The translations under genes were made by a program, and so were the position numbers. From Clostridioides difficile (GTDB taxonomy: Bacteria > Bacillota > Clostridia > Peptostreptococcales > Peptostreptococcaceae): 64,000 bases of DNA. The notes beneath the pieces were generated by a model. It was given only the letters and a program-made list of their open reading frames with translations, searched no databases and was not told the DNA's origin. The stretch covers positions 23,185 through 87,184 of the forward strand of contig JABBZI010000018.1 in the NCBI GenBank assembly GCA_012955965.1, written 5' to 3'. Below are positions 37,099 to 46,518 of this stretch, piece after piece. Position 1 is the first letter of the stretch, and each line of letters starts with the position of its first letter.

Positions 37099-38295
37099 TT
37101 AAGCTTCAACACCCATAGCTTCTTTTAAAACTGATGCTATCTTTTTTATACCTTCTATTATTTTTTCTTCTGGCATATTTGAATAGTTAAGTCTGAAAGT
37201 ATTTTCTCTACCACCATTAGGGAAGAATCCTCCTCCAGCAACATAAGCAACATCCTTTTCTAAGCATTTTGGCATTAATTCTTTAGCATTTAAATTACTT
37301 GGAAGCTCTACCCATGTAAATAATCCACCTTCTGGATGAGTAAATACTAATCCTTCTGGGAACTCTTCTTCCATAGTCTTAAGCATTACATCTCTACGTT
37401 TAATATAAACTGCTTTAATTTTTTCAACGTGTGCATCTAAGTCATACATATCCATGAATTTACTTACTTCCATTTGAGATATAGTTGATGCTTGTAAGTC
37501 TGCACCTTGTTTTGCAAAGTTAAATTTAGATAATATTTCTGGAGAAGCACAAGTCCATCCTAATCTGTATCCTGGGCAGAATATTTTAGAGAAAGTTCCT
37601 AAGAATATTACTAATCCTTTTGTATCCATTGATTTTAAAGATGGTAAAGTTTCTCCTTCAAATCTTAAATCTCCATATGGATTATCTTCTATTACTGGTA
37701 TTTCAAATTTGTTTACTATTTCCATGAATTTTTTACGTCTTTCAAGTGGCCAAGTTCTTCCTGTTGGATTTTGGAAGTCAGGAATTACGTAAATCATTTT
37801 TATTCTATCAGTTGTTTCTAGTATTTTTTCTAATTCTTCCATTATCATTCCATTAGAATCAGTTGGAACGTCTATGAATCTAGGTTGATAAGATTTAAAT
37901 GCGTTTATAGCTCCTATGTAAGATGGGCTTTCACATAAAATTACATCACCTTCATCAATAAATACTTTTCCTGCAAAATCTAGACCTTGTTGAGAACCAC
38001 TTGTAACTAATATATCATCTTTGTTTACATTAGTTTGATTTTTCTCATTCATTCTAGCTGCTATTTTCTCTCTTAATGGTTCATATCCTTCTGTTGTAGT
38101 ATATTGCATAGCTGATCTTCCATTTTCTTCAAGCACTGCAACTGATACTTTTTTCATTTCTTCAACTGGAAATAATTCTGGAGCAGGCATTCCACCAGCA
38201 AAAGATATTATTTGTGGTTGTTGAGTAAGTTTTAAAAGCTCACGTATTTCAGATCCTTGTAAACCTTCCATTCTTCTTGCATATTTAATTGCCAT
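37099..38295 (-). CDS. PLP-dependent class I/II aminotransferase (LysN/MocR-domain-like)
   Basis: A 398-residue fold-type I aminotransferase of the 2-aminoadipate/aromatic aminotransferase subgroup. The N-terminal ISFAGGMPAPELFP motif, TSGSQQGLD, PDFQNPTGRTW, the PLP Lys in GTFSKIFCPGYRLGW and NTFRLNYSN are present. No DNA-binding domain, so it is an enzyme rather than a MocR regulator. It probably handles branched-chain, aromatic or aminoadipate substrates. Monocistronic with own terminator. Confidence 0.88.
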   Translation of the reverse strand: MAIKYARRMEGLQGSEIRELLKLTQQPQIISFAGGMPAPELFPVEEMKKVSVAVLEENGRSAMQYTTTEGYEPLREKIAARMNEKNQTNVNKDDILVTSGSQQGLDFAGKVFIDEGDVILCESPSYIGAINAFKSYQPRFIDVPTDSNGMIMEELEKILETTDRIKMIYVIPDFQNPTGRTWPLERRKKFMEIVNKFEIPVIEDNPYGDLRFEGETLPSLKSMDTKGLVIFLGTFSKIFCPGYRLGWTCASPEILSKFNFAKQGADLQASTISQMEVSKFMDMYDLDAHVEKIKAVYIKRRDVMLKTMEEEFPEGLVFTHPEGGLFTWVELPSNLNAKELMPKCLEKDVAYVAGGGFFPNGGRENTFRLNYSNMPEEKIIEGIKKIASVLKEAMGVEA

Positions 38296-38397
38296 AATTA
38301 AAGCACCCCCATGAAAATGTTTTCTTCATTTTCTATTATACCAAAATTTTGGATATTAATATACGGTATTTGACATTTTTTAAATGTTAAATTTATA

Positions 38398-38583
38398 TCA
38401 CTCTTTTATTAGCTTTTTTACTCTCTTTTCTAAGGTCTCTCTATCAAGCATTATTAGCCTTGAACATTTAGTACATTTTATCTTTATATCCATTCCAGTT
38501 CTTATAATTTCGAATTCTTTACACCCACATGCATGTTGTTTTTTTAATTCGACAATGTCTCCTATTTTTAAATCCATTGGCAT
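38398..38583 (-). CDS. DUF951 small zinc-binding-like protein
   Basis: 61 residues, matching DUF951 (IGDIVELKKQHACGCKEFEI ... IKCTKCSRLIMLDRETLEKR). Four Cys in CGC/CTKC suggest a zinc or RNA-binding ribbon; function unknown. AGGAGG before the ATG; placed 14 bases after the DUF3343 stop. Confidence 0.85.
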   Translation of the reverse strand: MPMDLKIGDIVELKKQHACGCKEFEIIRTGMDIKIKCTKCSRLIMLDRETLEKRVKKLIKE

Positions 38584-38597
38584 AAATAATTAGCCTC

Positions 38598-38861
38598 CTA
38601 ATCTAGCTTCTCTGCTTCTTTCGAACCATCTTCTAATTTACTTATACAATAAATTCCTTTTATATCTACATTATTTTCAGTTAAAATTGTTCTTATCTTT
38701 TCCATGTCTTCAAAAGAAAATTTAATTGATATTCCACAACTTGCAGTTATTTCTCTTGGTGTTGGAAGAGCCATCACTTTTAAATTATTTTCACCAAATA
38801 ACTTTTCTGATCTTATTGCATGATGTGTCGAATTAAATGACACTATATACATCTGATTCAT
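38598..38861 (-). CDS. DUF3343 (putative Se/S-carrier) protein
   Basis: 87 residues with the DUF3343 marks (YIVSFNSTHHAIRSEKLF; LPTPREITASCGISIKF). This family goes with selenium and sulfur transfer genes and has one conserved Cys here in ASCGIS. It lies between yedF and DUF951 in one minus-strand run, which supports a joint role in selenium or sulfur handling. Confidence 0.82.
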   Translation of the reverse strand: MNQMYIVSFNSTHHAIRSEKLFGENNLKVMALPTPREITASCGISIKFSFEDMEKIRTILTENNVDIKGIYCISKLEDGSKEAEKLD

Positions 38862-38944
38862 TACTTAATCCTTTCTGACTATCTGTTTTTCTTTAAGTTA
38901 ATCTTTATTATTAGTTTTTATATTATTAAACAAACATACATTAT

Positions 38945-39547
38945 TTATATAGAAATAGTATTTGATGCATTCTTTAATGTTTCAACTATAGTGTACATAT
39001 TTGTAACTGAACCTACTTGTAATTTGTCTTTTAAATTGTAGTAGTCTAAACAAGTACCACAAGATAATACTTCTACTCCTTCGTTCTCAAGTATTTTTAA
39101 ATTTTCTATAGTTTCTTCATTTTCAGCACTTAATGTTACTCCTCCATTAACTAAAAGTACATATTTAGGATAAGGCTTAGATTCAGTTAAAGTATATATA
39201 AATCCTTTTATTAATACTTTCCCTAGTTCATCATTTCCAAGTCCCATTTTGTCTGAAGATATAAATACACATGTATCTTCTAGTTTACACTCTTCCTTAT
39301 CTACATTATTTTGTTTATCTAAGATATTTTGACCTTTTATAATTTCTATAGATATAAAATTCTCTTTTTCGTCAACAATGTTTGCCTCACAATTTAAAGA
39401 TTTAGCAAGTTTTAATACATTTTCTTTAGCTGTTTCATTGTCGACTGTTGTAACTACAATACCTTCTTCTATCTTATCTAATTCCTTTTTTGTATTTATA
39501 ACTGGTTTAGGACAAGCAAGTCCTCTGGCATCTATTTTTATACTCAT
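38945..39547 (-). CDS. yedF: Sulfurtransferase-like selenium metabolism protein YedF
   Basis: 200 residues: an N-terminal TusA/SirA domain with Cys12 in ARGLACPKPV, and a C-terminal DsrE-like domain with VLSCGTCLDYYNLKDKL. This fusion is a marker of selenium-using Clostridia. The start is taken at the ATG eight bases after an AAGGAGATGA site (MSIKIDARG). Probably delivers selenium or sulfur to acceptor proteins, with the DUF3343 protein and the nearby cysteine desulfurase as partners. Confidence 0.9.
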   Translation of the reverse strand: MSIKIDARGLACPKPVINTKKELDKIEEGIVVTTVDNETAKENVLKLAKSLNCEANIVDEKENFISIEIIKGQNILDKQNNVDKEECKLEDTCVFISSDKMGLGNDELGKVLIKGFIYTLTESKPYPKYVLLVNGGVTLSAENEETIENLKILENEGVEVLSCGTCLDYYNLKDKLQVGSVTNMYTIVETLKNASNTISI

Positions 39548-39651
39548 TGTTTGATTCATCTCCTTAAAAATATTCATACAATTTATATTTTATCATAGAT
39601 GTTATCTTGCTTGTTATAGATTGTTTCTATAGCACTATAGGTTTACTTTTC

Positions 39652-40944
39652 TTACATTATTTCTAAATTTTTATACATAAATACACCTTTTTGATAATAT
39701 TCTAATTCTTTTTCTTTTGAGATACTTGAATATAATTGACCTAAGTCTATATATAAATTAGCCAATATTCTACTATTTCCTAAGTCTGATACTATTTTTA
39801 TACATTTAATTAAATATTCAATTGCAAGGGTAATCTCATTTTGATTTTTATACATATTAGAATAAAATTTTAGTGCTTTATATTCATTGAACTTATTTTT
39901 ATTTTTTATTGATGAAGCTAAAGCTATCTTGCAATATTTTCTAGCTAAATCATAATCTTCTTTATCTATATATGCTTCTATTATCTTGAATAATCCAGAC
40001 ATCATATATTCGTCTTCATCATTTTTCTTTATGTCATATACTTTTTGTGAATATTCAAGTACTCTATCTGTCTCACCTATTTTTCTATAAACATCACAAA
40101 TTGTTAAATATACATTTGCTAAGCCAGTTTTATTATCTTCATTTTCAAGTATCTTTAATGCTTTTTTAAAATAATCTTTTGATTCTTCATATTTTCCTAT
40201 CTCAAGCATGTTATTTGCCTTTAATACCAAAATATCGACATCTTCTTTTCTATCATTTCTATTATCTATTTCACTTATCTTATCTATGTATTTCAATGAC
40301 ATATTTGGATTATCTAATTTTATGTAACAATATGCCATCTTACTGTATAGTTCCTTGTATATATTAACATCCTCAAATTTACTCTCTGACAAAATTTCCT
40401 CTGCAAAATTAAAGTGGCTTATAGCTCCTTTATAAAAGTCTTCTTGCATGTATATTTTTCCTATATTTAAATAGCACTTAAGTATATTTTCACTGTCACT
40501 ATTTTTTATAAAGAAGTATAATGCCTTTTCAAAGTTTTCTATAGCATCATTATAATTAGATTTTTTTAGGTTAATATTAGCCATTAAAAAATTACATCTG
40601 CCATAGTTCTCCATTAAATCGTATCTCTTACATATATTTAAAACTTCTTTTATTTGGTCCTCAGCCTTGTTTAACTCATTTTCTTTTATGTAGATTTCGC
40701 TCTGTAGTATTAAATTATCAGTTATCTTTTTTGACTGCATTTCTTTGGTTTCTAATAAATACTCTACACTTACATCTAACTTATCGCCTAGATATTCCAA
40801 CAGTTCATAACTAGTATGAGATTTATCCCTCTCTATATGGCTTATTTGTGCTGCTGTTATCCTATCACCAGCTAATTCTTTTAATGTCATGTTTTTTTCT
40901 TTTCTTAATTTTTTAATCTTTTCTCCTAAGCTCAAAATTTCCAT
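39652..40944 (-). CDS. rstA: RstA-like RRNPP regulator (XRE helix-turn-helix plus TPR repeats)
   Basis: 430 residues: an N-terminal Cro/C1 helix-turn-helix (about 8-62; LKELAGDRITAAQISHIERD) followed by about eight tetratricopeptide repeats to the C-terminus (for example NYNDAIENFEKALYFF, KYEESKDYFKKALKIL). Size and position (next to the GerMN lipoprotein and cysteine desulfurase, a few genes from soj/spo0J) match what I recall of C. difficile RstA, a regulator that promotes sporulation and represses toxin and motility genes and itself. The ATG six bases after AGGTGGG is used. A quorum-type peptide gene is not visible beside it. Confidence 0.82.
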   Translation of the reverse strand: MEILSLGEKIKKLRKEKNMTLKELAGDRITAAQISHIERDKSHTSYELLEYLGDKLDVSVEYLLETKEMQSKKITDNLILQSEIYIKENELNKAEDQIKEVLNICKRYDLMENYGRCNFLMANINLKKSNYNDAIENFEKALYFFIKNSDSENILKCYLNIGKIYMQEDFYKGAISHFNFAEEILSESKFEDVNIYKELYSKMAYCYIKLDNPNMSLKYIDKISEIDNRNDRKEDVDILVLKANNMLEIGKYEESKDYFKKALKILENEDNKTGLANVYLTICDVYRKIGETDRVLEYSQKVYDIKKNDEDEYMMSGLFKIIEAYIDKEDYDLARKYCKIALASSIKNKNKFNEYKALKFYSNMYKNQNEITLAIEYLIKCIKIVSDLGNSRILANLYIDLGQLYSSISKEKELEYYQKGVFMYKNLEIM

Positions 40945-40972
40945 ACTATTCCCACCTTTTGAAGACATTTTT

Positions 40973-40989
40973 TTATAATATAATTATAA
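40973..40989. promoter_or_regulatory. Palindrome over the likely -10 of rstA
   Basis: TTATAAT-ATA-ATTATAA, perfect 7-bp arms; the minus strand reads TATAAT here, 30-45 bases before the rstA start. Suits an autoregulatory operator. Confidence 0.45.
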
Positions 40990-41203
40990 CTTATATTTAT
41001 TTTAAAAACACTACTTTTATTTTACAATATTTTCTGTGTACATTAAATGATTTCCCATAAAAATGACTAAAATTTAGTTTATTTTGAATTTAATTAATTT
41101 AAATAAATCATTTTTTAAATTTGTTACTATTTTGTATTCATATATTTGCTCATAACGACTATAATTATATATAAGAATAGTTTTTATGAGAGGAGAAATT
41201 TTT

Positions 41204-41779
41204 ATGAAAAATAAGAAAATAATGTTAGTGTTAAGTATATTATCTATATCTATATTTGCAATTGGTTGTACTAATGCTCAGGTTGGAAATGATACACCTA
41301 AAAAAGAAACTAAGAGTAATACAAATGTTGAGCAACCAAAGGAAGAAAATAATGCTGAAAAAGAGGTTCCTAATAAAAAATCTACATCTACTCCAAAAGA
41401 GGAAAAGAAAACTCAAGCAGCTATCATTTACTCTTTTGACGTAGATAAAACAGATTTAATAGAAAACAAAGTTGACCTAAACAAAATTGATGAAAATACT
41501 TTATTTGAAGAGCTTCAAAAACTTAAAGTTGTTCCAGATTCTGCAAAACTAAATTCATTTACTACAAAAGATATTGATGGTGTAAAAACTGGCATATTAG
41601 ATGTTAACGCTGATTTCGCAAAGCCAAACTTAGGTAGTGATGCAGAAACTTTAATGCTTGATTCAGTTGCTCGTACTTACATAAAAAATATGAATGTTGA
41701 ACAAATAAAACTTACTGTTGATGGCGCTAATTATGAAAGTGGTCATATAGTTCTTGAAGAAGGAGATTACTTAAAGTAA
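41204..41779 (+). CDS. GerMN-domain lipoprotein
   Basis: 191 residues: signal peptide with lipobox FAIGC, a Lys/Glu/Thr-rich linker (about 25-75), and a GerMN-like domain (about 80-191; SFTTKDIDGVKTGILDVNADF). GerMN domains occur in spore and germination lipoproteins such as GerM. The ATG eight bases after AGAGGAG is used. Divergent from rstA and convergent with the desulfurase gene. Should be anchored on the outer face of the membrane. Confidence 0.82.
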   Translation: MKNKKIMLVLSILSISIFAIGCTNAQVGNDTPKKETKSNTNVEQPKEENNAEKEVPNKKSTSTPKEEKKTQAAIIYSFDVDKTDLIENKVDLNKIDENTLFEELQKLKVVPDSAKLNSFTTKDIDGVKTGILDVNADFAKPNLGSDAETLMLDSVARTYIKNMNVEQIKLTVDGANYESGHIVLEEGDYLK

Positions 41780-41824
41780 TTTCTTCAAGCACACATTAAA
41801 CATACTTAAGATGTACTATTATAA

Positions 41825-41858
41825 AAAATAGTGTAGATTATATAATCTACACTATTTT
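41825..41858. terminator. Bidirectional terminator, perfect 34-bp palindrome
   Basis: AAAATAGTGTAGATTAT and its exact complement face each other with no loop bases, so each strand gives a long hairpin ending in TTTT. It separates the convergent GerMN and desulfurase genes. Confidence 0.88.
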
Positions 41859-41897
41859 CTTATATCCCTACACTATTTAATTCGATAAAACGTAGTA

Positions 41898-43043
41898 CTA
41901 CTTATTGTTTTTTGAAATTTTCTTTAAAGCTTCTATTGCTTTATCTATTTCATCTTTTGTATTGAAATATCCTATACTAAATCTTACTGCACCTTGTTTT
42001 AAAGTACCTAAAGTGGTATGTGCTAGTGGAGAACAATGTATTCCTGATCTAGTTGCTATATTATAATCACTGTCTAATAAAAAAGTAACCTCTCCAGAAT
42101 CCATATTTCCTATATTTATAGCTATTACTGATGCTCTTTTTTTACTATCTTTTGGTCCATATATCTTTATATCTGGCACTTCCTCTAATTTGTCTATCAT
42201 ATATTGACATAATTCTTCTTCATGTTGTCTTATATTGTTGATTCCTATTTCAAATATAAATAAGACACCCTGGTTAAGACCTGCTATACCTGGAGTATTA
42301 TGAGTTCCTGACTCATATTTATCTGGAAACAATTCTGGTTGAACCATTTCTTCTGATTTACTACCTGTTCCACCTTCTTTTAATATATTTAAATTTAAAC
42401 CATCTCTTACATATAATATACCTGTTCCTTGAGGTCCAAATAAGCATTTATGACCTGGCATTGCCAACATATCTATATTACATTCATTTACATCTATGTT
42501 ATAAACACCTGCTGTCTGTGATGCATCTACTAAAAATAATATATTATGTTTTTTAGCTATTTCTCCAACCTTCTTTATATCTATTAAAGTGCCACATACA
42601 TTAGATGCATGTGTTGTTACAATCAATTTAGTATTTGCCTTTATTGATTTCTCTAATTCTTCATAATCTAGAAATCCCTCATAATCGCATTTTACTACAG
42701 TATTTTCAATACCTCTTTTTTCTAATGCTTTTATAGGTCTTATTACTGAATTATGCTCCATAGATGTTGTTATTACATGGTCTCCATCCTGTAATACACC
42801 TTTTATTGCTAAGTTTAACGAATCTGTAGCATTAGATGTAAATACTATATTCATAGGATTGTTCACATTAAACAATTTAGCTATATTCTCTCTTGTATCA
42901 TAGATTTCCCTAGCAGCTCTCATAGCAAGCTTATGTCCAGCTCTACCTGGATTTGCACAGTAATTTTTCATACAGTCTAAAACGGCATCATACACTCTTT
43001 CTGGTTTCGGATATGTAGTTGCAGCATTATCTAAATAAATCAT
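41898..43043 (-). CDS. Class V cysteine desulfurase / selenocysteine lyase-like enzyme
   Basis: 381 residues of the NifS/Csd family: MIYLDNAATTYPKP start, TTSMEHNSVIRP, DASQTAGVYNID, PLP Lys in AMPGHKCLFGPQGTG and the catalytic-loop Cys in SGIHCSPLAHTTLGT. The form belongs to the subgroup often found near yedF and DUF3343 genes. It probably frees sulfur or selenium from cysteine or selenocysteine. It lies between spo0J and the GerMN gene on the minus strand. Confidence 0.88.
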   Translation of the reverse strand: MIYLDNAATTYPKPERVYDAVLDCMKNYCANPGRAGHKLAMRAAREIYDTRENIAKLFNVNNPMNIVFTSNATDSLNLAIKGVLQDGDHVITTSMEHNSVIRPIKALEKRGIENTVVKCDYEGFLDYEELEKSIKANTKLIVTTHASNVCGTLIDIKKVGEIAKKHNILFLVDASQTAGVYNIDVNECNIDMLAMPGHKCLFGPQGTGILYVRDGLNLNILKEGGTGSKSEEMVQPELFPDKYESGTHNTPGIAGLNQGVLFIFEIGINNIRQHEEELCQYMIDKLEEVPDIKIYGPKDSKKRASVIAINIGNMDSGEVTFLLDSDYNIATRSGIHCSPLAHTTLGTLKQGAVRFSIGYFNTKDEIDKAIEALKKISKNNK

Positions 43044-43075
43044 AACAATCTTCCTCTCTGTTTTATAGTTTTGTT

Positions 43076-43939
43076 CTATTCAAGAAGCATTGATACAATA
43101 CTGTTTAAATCATCATCATTATAGTATTCTATCTCTATTTTACCTTTTTTCTTTCCTTTAGAAATATTTACCTTTGTCCCAAAGATATTTCTAAGTCTAT
43201 CTTCTACATCTAAGATAAATACATCCTTAGGCTTAGATTTTTTTGGTACTTCTTCTTTGTTTTCAGATATTTTTTTAGCTATATTTTCAACTTCTCTTAC
43301 AGAAAGCTCTTCTTCTTCTATTTTGTTTGCTATTTGTAGTTGTAAATCCTTATCTACAATTCTCAACAATGCCTTACCATGTCCTGCTGTAATTCTACCA
43401 CTATCTATCATGTCTATAACATCTTGTCCAAGATTTAAAAGTCTTAGTGTATTAGTTATATGAGGTCTACTTTTACCAACAGCTTCTGATATTTCCTCTT
43501 GAGTTACATTATAATGCTCTATTAGACTTTTATATGCTAAAGCCTCTTCTATTGAGTTTAAATCTTCTCTCTGTAAATTTTCAATTAAAGCTATCTCCAT
43601 TATATCTTTCATATCTATATCTTTAATTATAGCAGGTATTTGACTTTTATTTGCAAGTTTTGATGCTCTAAATCTTCTTTCTCCCGCTATTATCATATAC
43701 TTATCATTTTCATCCATCTTAACTACTATTGGCTGTAATACACCATAATTTTTTATAGAATCAGATAACACTTTTATCTTTTCTTCATCAAACTGTTTTC
43801 TAGGTTGAACTTCGTTTGGATAAATTTTGTCTATCTCTATATTGATTATCTCTTTTTCTGAAGTTTCTCCTTTAATTTCTGGTATCAATGCGCTAAGACC
43901 TCTACCCAATCTGTTACTTCTTTTAGACTTATTCTCCAT
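43076..43939 (-). CDS. spo0J: ParB/Spo0J chromosome partition protein
   Basis: 287 residues: N-terminal CTP-binding ParB domain (INIEIDKIYPNEVQPRKQF; GERRFRA), helix-turn-helix for parS recognition (TQEEISEAVGKSRPHITNTLRLL) and a C-terminal dimer domain. It clamps on parS DNA and, with Soj and SMC, organises the origin region. Starts four bases after soj, a standard soj-spo0J pair. Also lets replication status influence sporulation. Confidence 0.95.
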   Translation of the reverse strand: MENKSKRSNRLGRGLSALIPEIKGETSEKEIINIEIDKIYPNEVQPRKQFDEEKIKVLSDSIKNYGVLQPIVVKMDENDKYMIIAGERRFRASKLANKSQIPAIIKDIDMKDIMEIALIENLQREDLNSIEEALAYKSLIEHYNVTQEEISEAVGKSRPHITNTLRLLNLGQDVIDMIDSGRITAGHGKALLRIVDKDLQLQIANKIEEEELSVREVENIAKKISENKEEVPKKSKPKDVFILDVEDRLRNIFGTKVNISKGKKKGKIEIEYYNDDDLNSIVSMLLE

Positions 43940-43943
43940 ACTA

Positions 43944-44714
43944 CTATTCCTCCTCTTCTAAATCTATAAATTCTTCTGCTAGCTCCAAATAAGCTATGGA
44001 ACCCCTACACCTTTTATCATAGTAAATAACAGGCTTTCCATGACTTGGAGCTTCTGCAAGCCTTACATTTCTTGGAATTAGAGTTGTATATACACTTCCT
44101 TTAAAATATTTTTTGACTTCTTCAACTACTTGTATTGATAGATTAGCTCTCCCATCAAACATACTTAAAACAACACCTTGAATCTCTATATCTGCGTTTA
44201 ATCTTGATTTTACTAATTTTATAGTCTCCATCAATTGACTAACTCCCTCCAAAGCATAATACTCACATTGTATAGGAATTAAAACACTATCTACAGCAGT
44301 TAGACAATTTATTGTAAGCATCCCAAGTGAGGGTGGACAATCTAAAAATATATAATCATATTCATCTGCTACTGCTTTTATGGAATTTCTTAAAATATAC
44401 TCTCTATTACTTTTAGAAGTCAGTTCTATTTCTGCACCAGATAATTCAGTAGCTGATGGAACTAAATCGATATTTTCAAACTCAGTATTTATTATTGCTT
44501 CTTTAATATGTAATCCATCTAGCATAATTTCATAGATTGTATTTTCCACTTCATTTTTATTAATACCATATCCACTAGTTGTATTTCCTTGAGGGTCCAA
44601 GTCTAATACTAATATTTTCTTTCCTAAGGTTCCTAAACTAGCACTTAAATTTACATTTGTTGTAGTTTTTCCGACTCCACCCTTTTGATTGAATACAGCT
44701 ATAATTTTGCCCAT
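43944..44714 (-). CDS. soj: ParA/Soj ATPase
   Basis: 256 residues with the deviant Walker A KGGVGKTT, Walker B FLDCPPSLG, and LIPRNVRLAEAPSHGKPV typical of Soj. ATP-bound dimers bind DNA and, in Bacillus, regulate DnaA. Preceded by an AAAGGGGGGG ribosome-binding site and, further up, the noc terminator, so soj-spo0J is its own unit. Confidence 0.96.
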   Translation of the reverse strand: MGKIIAVFNQKGGVGKTTTNVNLSASLGTLGKKILVLDLDPQGNTTSGYGINKNEVENTIYEIMLDGLHIKEAIINTEFENIDLVPSATELSGAEIELTSKSNREYILRNSIKAVADEYDYIFLDCPPSLGMLTINCLTAVDSVLIPIQCEYYALEGVSQLMETIKLVKSRLNADIEIQGVVLSMFDGRANLSIQVVEEVKKYFKGSVYTTLIPRNVRLAEAPSHGKPVIYYDKRCRGSIAYLELAEEFIDLEEEE

Positions 44715-44821
44715 GATGTTCCCCCCCTTTAAGAATTAAATTAATTTCAAATGTTGACTAGGTGCTTTTATAATTATAAATAATGTCTATAAATCAATTT
44801 ATATTACAAGGCTTATATTAC

Positions 44822-44850
44822 AAAAAAAGATTACTGGTAAGCAGTAATCT
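44822..44850 (-). terminator. Terminator of noc
   Basis: Minus strand AGATTACTG-CTTAC-CAGTAATCT followed by seven T residues, directly at the noc stop codon. Confidence 0.9.
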
Positions 44851-45636
44851 CTATTTTTTAGGGATTTTTACAACGACTTCCATATAATCTCCCTTATCTA
44901 TTTCATTATACTTAGCATCAATTCCTGTATTTGATATAGCATCAAAGGCCTGCTTTATAGTATTTATGTAAATTCTTATACTCATAGCACCCTTTATATT
45001 CTGTTTTTTATCAGGCTCTTCTTGAATTTTAGTTTCTTCTAATATCTCTTGTATCAATTTCTCTGTTTTTTTAACAGTTAATTCATTTTTTATAACTTTA
45101 TCTAGTACACTTTGCATTAAATCTTCACTTGGTAGTTTAAGGAATGCTCTAGCATGTCTTTCTGTTAAGTTATTCTCTATCAATTTCATTTTTATGTTGT
45201 TTGGAAGCTTTAATATTCTAAGCTTGTTTGCTACAGTAGATTGATTTTTGCCCAATTTTTCTGCTAATTGCTGTTGAGTAAAAGCATGTTCTTTTATTAA
45301 GTTTTCATAACCAATTGCTTCTTCAATGAAATTTAAGTCTTCTCGTTGCAAATTTTCTAATAACGCTAGAACAGCAGAAGATTCATCGTTCATATTATTT
45401 ATAATTGCTGGTACAGTTTTAAGTTCTGCCAATTTAGCCGCTCTTAATCTTCTTTCTCCAGCAATTAGTTCATATTTGCCATCTTTTGCTCTAACTGTTA
45501 TAGGTTGAATTATACCATATACCTTTATAGAATTACTCAATTCCTCCAATGAAACTTGTGAAAATATTTTTCTTGGTTGGTATGGATTTGGAACTACATC
45601 TTCTATAGGTATCTCCATAACTCTTTTATCTTCCAT
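44851..45636 (-). CDS. noc: Noc-like ParB paralogue (nucleoid occlusion family)
   Basis: 261 residues with CTP-binding box GERRLRA, ParB motif IPIEDVVPNPYQPRKIF and helix-turn-helix FTQQQLAEKLGKNQSTVANKL. Position between rsmG and soj matches Bacillus noc. The short N-terminus (MEDKRVMEIPIE) lacks the amphipathic membrane-targeting helix that Bacillus Noc carries, so membrane-linked division inhibition is doubtful. Possible role in origin organisation or specific DNA spreading. Confidence 0.85.
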   Translation of the reverse strand: MEDKRVMEIPIEDVVPNPYQPRKIFSQVSLEELSNSIKVYGIIQPITVRAKDGKYELIAGERRLRAAKLAELKTVPAIINNMNDESSAVLALLENLQREDLNFIEEAIGYENLIKEHAFTQQQLAEKLGKNQSTVANKLRILKLPNNIKMKLIENNLTERHARAFLKLPSEDLMQSVLDKVIKNELTVKKTEKLIQEILEETKIQEEPDKKQNIKGAMSIRIYINTIKQAFDAISNTGIDAKYNEIDKGDYMEVVVKIPKK

Positions 45637-45742
45637 AACATACCTCTCTTATTTTAGATATAAATATTTTTGTTCTCTATATGTACATACAAATTTATTT
45701 CTGCATCCACTTTAATAATTCCTTTATTTTTGTTTTGTTTAA

Positions 45743-45782
45743 GGTAAGCTTAATTATTTCCTGAGAAATAATTAAGCTTACC
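45743..45782. terminator. Long hairpin after rsmG
   Basis: Perfect 18-bp stem GGTAAGCTTAATTATTTC paired with its complement over a CTGA loop. There is little T-run on the minus strand, but placement suggests it ends the mnmE-mnmG-rsmG transcript. Confidence 0.7.
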
Positions 45783-45798
45783 TACAATATTTTTTCAA

Positions 45799-46518
45799 CT
45801 ATATAATAGGATTCTTAGCTGGTTTACCAGCCTTTCTAGGATACTTAACTGGTGTTTCTTTTACTTTCTTAAAAACTAATATATTGTGATTTAAATCTAT
45901 TTCTGGTAATTCCACATCTATTTTTTCAACAAATTCTAAACCCAGGATATCAATGGCTTTTTTTGATTCTTCCAGTTCTAAATTAGCATTTGGACCTTTT
46001 AAACAAATGAAATATCCTCCAACCTTTACAAAGGGTACACAAAATTCCATAAGAATTGGTAATCCAGCTACAGCTCTTGCTGTAGCAATATCATACTTTT
46101 CTCTATATTTTTCATCTTTGCCAAAATCCTCAGCTCTTCCATGTATAAATTTAATATTAGTTAATTCTAATTCTCTACTAACTTCCTCTAAGAAGTTTAT
46201 TCTTTTATTTAAAGAATCTAATAAAGTAAGCTCTAAATCATCTAAGCATATTTTTAATGGTAGACCAGGGAATCCAGCACCTGTACCAACATCTATTATA
46301 GACATACCATTTTTTATATATCCATTTTTTACAGCTGAAATAGAATCCAAAAAGTGTTTCACATATACCTCTTTTTCATCTTCTATACCAGTAAGATTCA
46401 TTTTTTGATTCCAATCAACTAGTATTTCTCTATATCTTTTAAATTTTACTAACATACTATCATTAGTAATTATATCAAAACCTTCAATCCCATTTTGCAG
46501 AAGTTCTATGTTATTCAC
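45799..46518 (-). CDS. rsmG: 16S rRNA (guanine-527 N7) methyltransferase RsmG
   Basis: 239 residues, a Rossmann SAM methyltransferase ([16 protein letters not shown] motif [15 protein letters not shown]). The longest frame starts with a GTG that is part of GAGGTG; I use the next GTG (MNNIELLQ), eight bases from GAGG, which overlaps mnmG by eight bases. Methylates G527 near the decoding centre; loss gives low-level streptomycin resistance in other bacteria. Confidence 0.93.
   Translation of the reverse strand: MNNIELLQNGIEGFDIITNDSMLVKFKRYREILVDWNQKMNLTGIEDEKEVYVKHFLDSISAVKNGYIKNGMSIIDVGTGAGFPGLPLKICLDDLELTLLDSLNKRINFLEEVSRELELTNIKFIHGRAEDFGKDEKYREKYDIATARAVAGLPILMEFCVPFVKVGGYFICLKGPNANLELEESKKAIDILGLEFVEKIDVELPEIDLNHNILVFKKVKETPVKYPRKAGKPAKNPII

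Noticed and set aside
43076..45636. Two ParB genes as a plasmid-type partition insertion
   Set aside because: The order rsmG-noc-soj-spo0J is the normal Firmicute chromosomal arrangement.
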